The position numbers and the translations under genes were made by a program. From Pontibacterium sp049599735 (GTDB lineage Bacteria > Pseudomonadota > Gammaproteobacteria > Pseudomonadales > Balneatricaceae), in NCBI GenBank assembly GCA_049599735.1, contig JBMYOX010000069.1:1-14459 (forward strand): a stretch of DNA of 14,459 nucleotides, in the 5' to 3' direction. Below are positions 13,907 through 14,459 of this stretch, one piece after another. Below the pieces are notes generated by a model. That model saw only the letters and a program-made list of their open reading frames with translations, searched no databases and had not been told where the DNA came from. Numbering within the stretch: position 1 is the stretch's first letter; each line of letters opens with the position of its first letter.

Positions 13907-14459
13907 ATGAAAAACGAACAACTAAAGGATGCACAGCAGTTTTATGCGGGCCAGAGTCAGGTATTAAGCCTGATTAATCAGTCCGGGAATTTTATGGATG
14001 CGTTTCCTCTGGTGGAGCATGCGGTGTTACGGCTGTTTAACGCTGAGCGTGTTACGGTTTATCAGCGTAACCTGGAGAGTACGGATATCTTCTCCCGTTT
14101 TAAAAGTGGAAACGATACAACAGAGATCCGGGTGCCTGTCAGTACGACCTCAATTGCCGGTTATGTGGCGCTGTCCCGCAAAAACCTGATTATTAATGAT
14201 GTGTCTGATCAGGACGAATTGCAGGGTATTCACCCTAATTTACAGTACAACGACAGTTTTACCGCCGAAACAGCGTTTACAAGCCGCGCCATGCTGGTGG
14301 TACCTATTGTTTACCGGCAGGTGCTGCTGGGTGTGCTACAGCTCATCAACCGGGTAGGGGGCGGGTGTTTTGATCCGCAGGACCTGGCGAAGGCCGAAAT
14401 TTTCTCTCAGCATCTGGGGCAGAAATTAAGAGCAGATTTTGGCTGCACTGATGCGCCTT
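13907..14459 (+). CDS. GAF-domain protein, N-terminus of probable GspE/PulE-like ATPase (partial)
   Basis: The frame is open from the ATG at 13907 through the right edge, giving 184 codons. GGGG about 7 bases upstream could serve as ribosome site. Residues about 15-175 form a GAF domain: a helical start (LSLINQSGNFMDAFPLVEHA), LFNAERVTVYQRN, EIRVPVSTTSIAGYVALS, NLIINDVSDQDELQGIHPNL, and TSRAMLVVPIVYRQVLLGVLQLIN. This exact flavour of GAF, with IRVPxSxxSIAGYVA and a LGVLQLIN strand, is familiar from type II secretion/type IV pilus ATPases that carry an N-terminal GAF domain. The ATPase part would lie beyond the window, so this remains a guess; a cyclase, kinase or phosphatase output is possible. 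The ligand cannot be read from the sequence. Confidence 0.75.
   Translation, partial: MKNEQLKDAQQFYAGQSQVLSLINQSGNFMDAFPLVEHAVLRLFNAERVTVYQRNLESTDIFSRFKSGNDTTEIRVPVSTTSIAGYVALSRKNLIINDVSDQDELQGIHPNLQYNDSFTAETAFTSRAMLVVPIVYRQVLLGVLQLINRVGGGCFDPQDLAKAEIFSQHLGQKLRADFGCTDAP

Noticed and set aside
1..14459. Mobile elements, CRISPR arrays, tRNA/rRNA genes, phage or defence genes
   Set aside because: I looked for transposase or integrase motifs, spaced repeats and tRNA-like stretches on both strands and saw none; the genes are ordinary chromosomal types.

Overview
The window reads as chromosome of a free-living, probably marine gammaproteobacterium. The grounds are paired DUF1302/DUF1329 outer-membrane genes, an AraC regulator with an arabinose_bd-type domain, a DUF3524 glycosyltransferase, DeaD with a DbpA-type tail, and a GAF-headed protein running off the right end. 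No genus can be fixed from the sequence alone. Gene density is high. I see no mobile element, phage gene, CRISPR array, tRNA or rRNA. All identifications rest on recognised motifs and family resemblance read by eye; no database search was run.

Left part (1-4522): a minus-strand pair encodes an outer-membrane barrel-type protein (DUF1302) followed by a secreted LolA-like protein (DUF1329, cut by the left edge). Divergent from it is an AraC-family regulator on the plus strand. A strong bidirectional terminator at 4492-4522 closes this block. The pair belongs to a widespread but poorly characterised envelope system, and the AraC protein is the obvious local candidate regulator.

Middle part (4584-9667): an amino-acid block. 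It holds an AGCS sodium:alanine/glycine-type symporter, a DsdA-type D-serine dehydratase, a divergent GcvA/DsdC-like LysR regulator with a perfect 17-bp palindrome in the shared promoter region, an Lrp-family regulator, and RidA. These fit one pathway. Small neutral amino acids enter through the symporter, DsdA deaminates D-serine to pyruvate and ammonia through 2-aminoacrylate, and RidA hydrolyses leaked enamine/imine. A possible 36-codon Cys-containing small ORF with a good ribosome binding site lies just upstream of ridA. A second bidirectional terminator (9636-9667) ends the block.

Right part (9680-14459): DeaD RNA helicase (minus), a DUF3524/QTMAN-like glycosyltransferase (plus), a two-receiver response regulator whose first receiver has lost its phosphoacceptor (minus), and a partial GAF-domain protein (plus), probably the N-terminus of a GspE/PulE-like ATPase.

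The points most worth following up are the bacterial homologue of the tRNA-queuosine mannosyltransferase, the pseudo-receiver/receiver fusion, the D-serine/RidA block with its operator and small ORF, and the DUF1302/DUF1329/AraC system.
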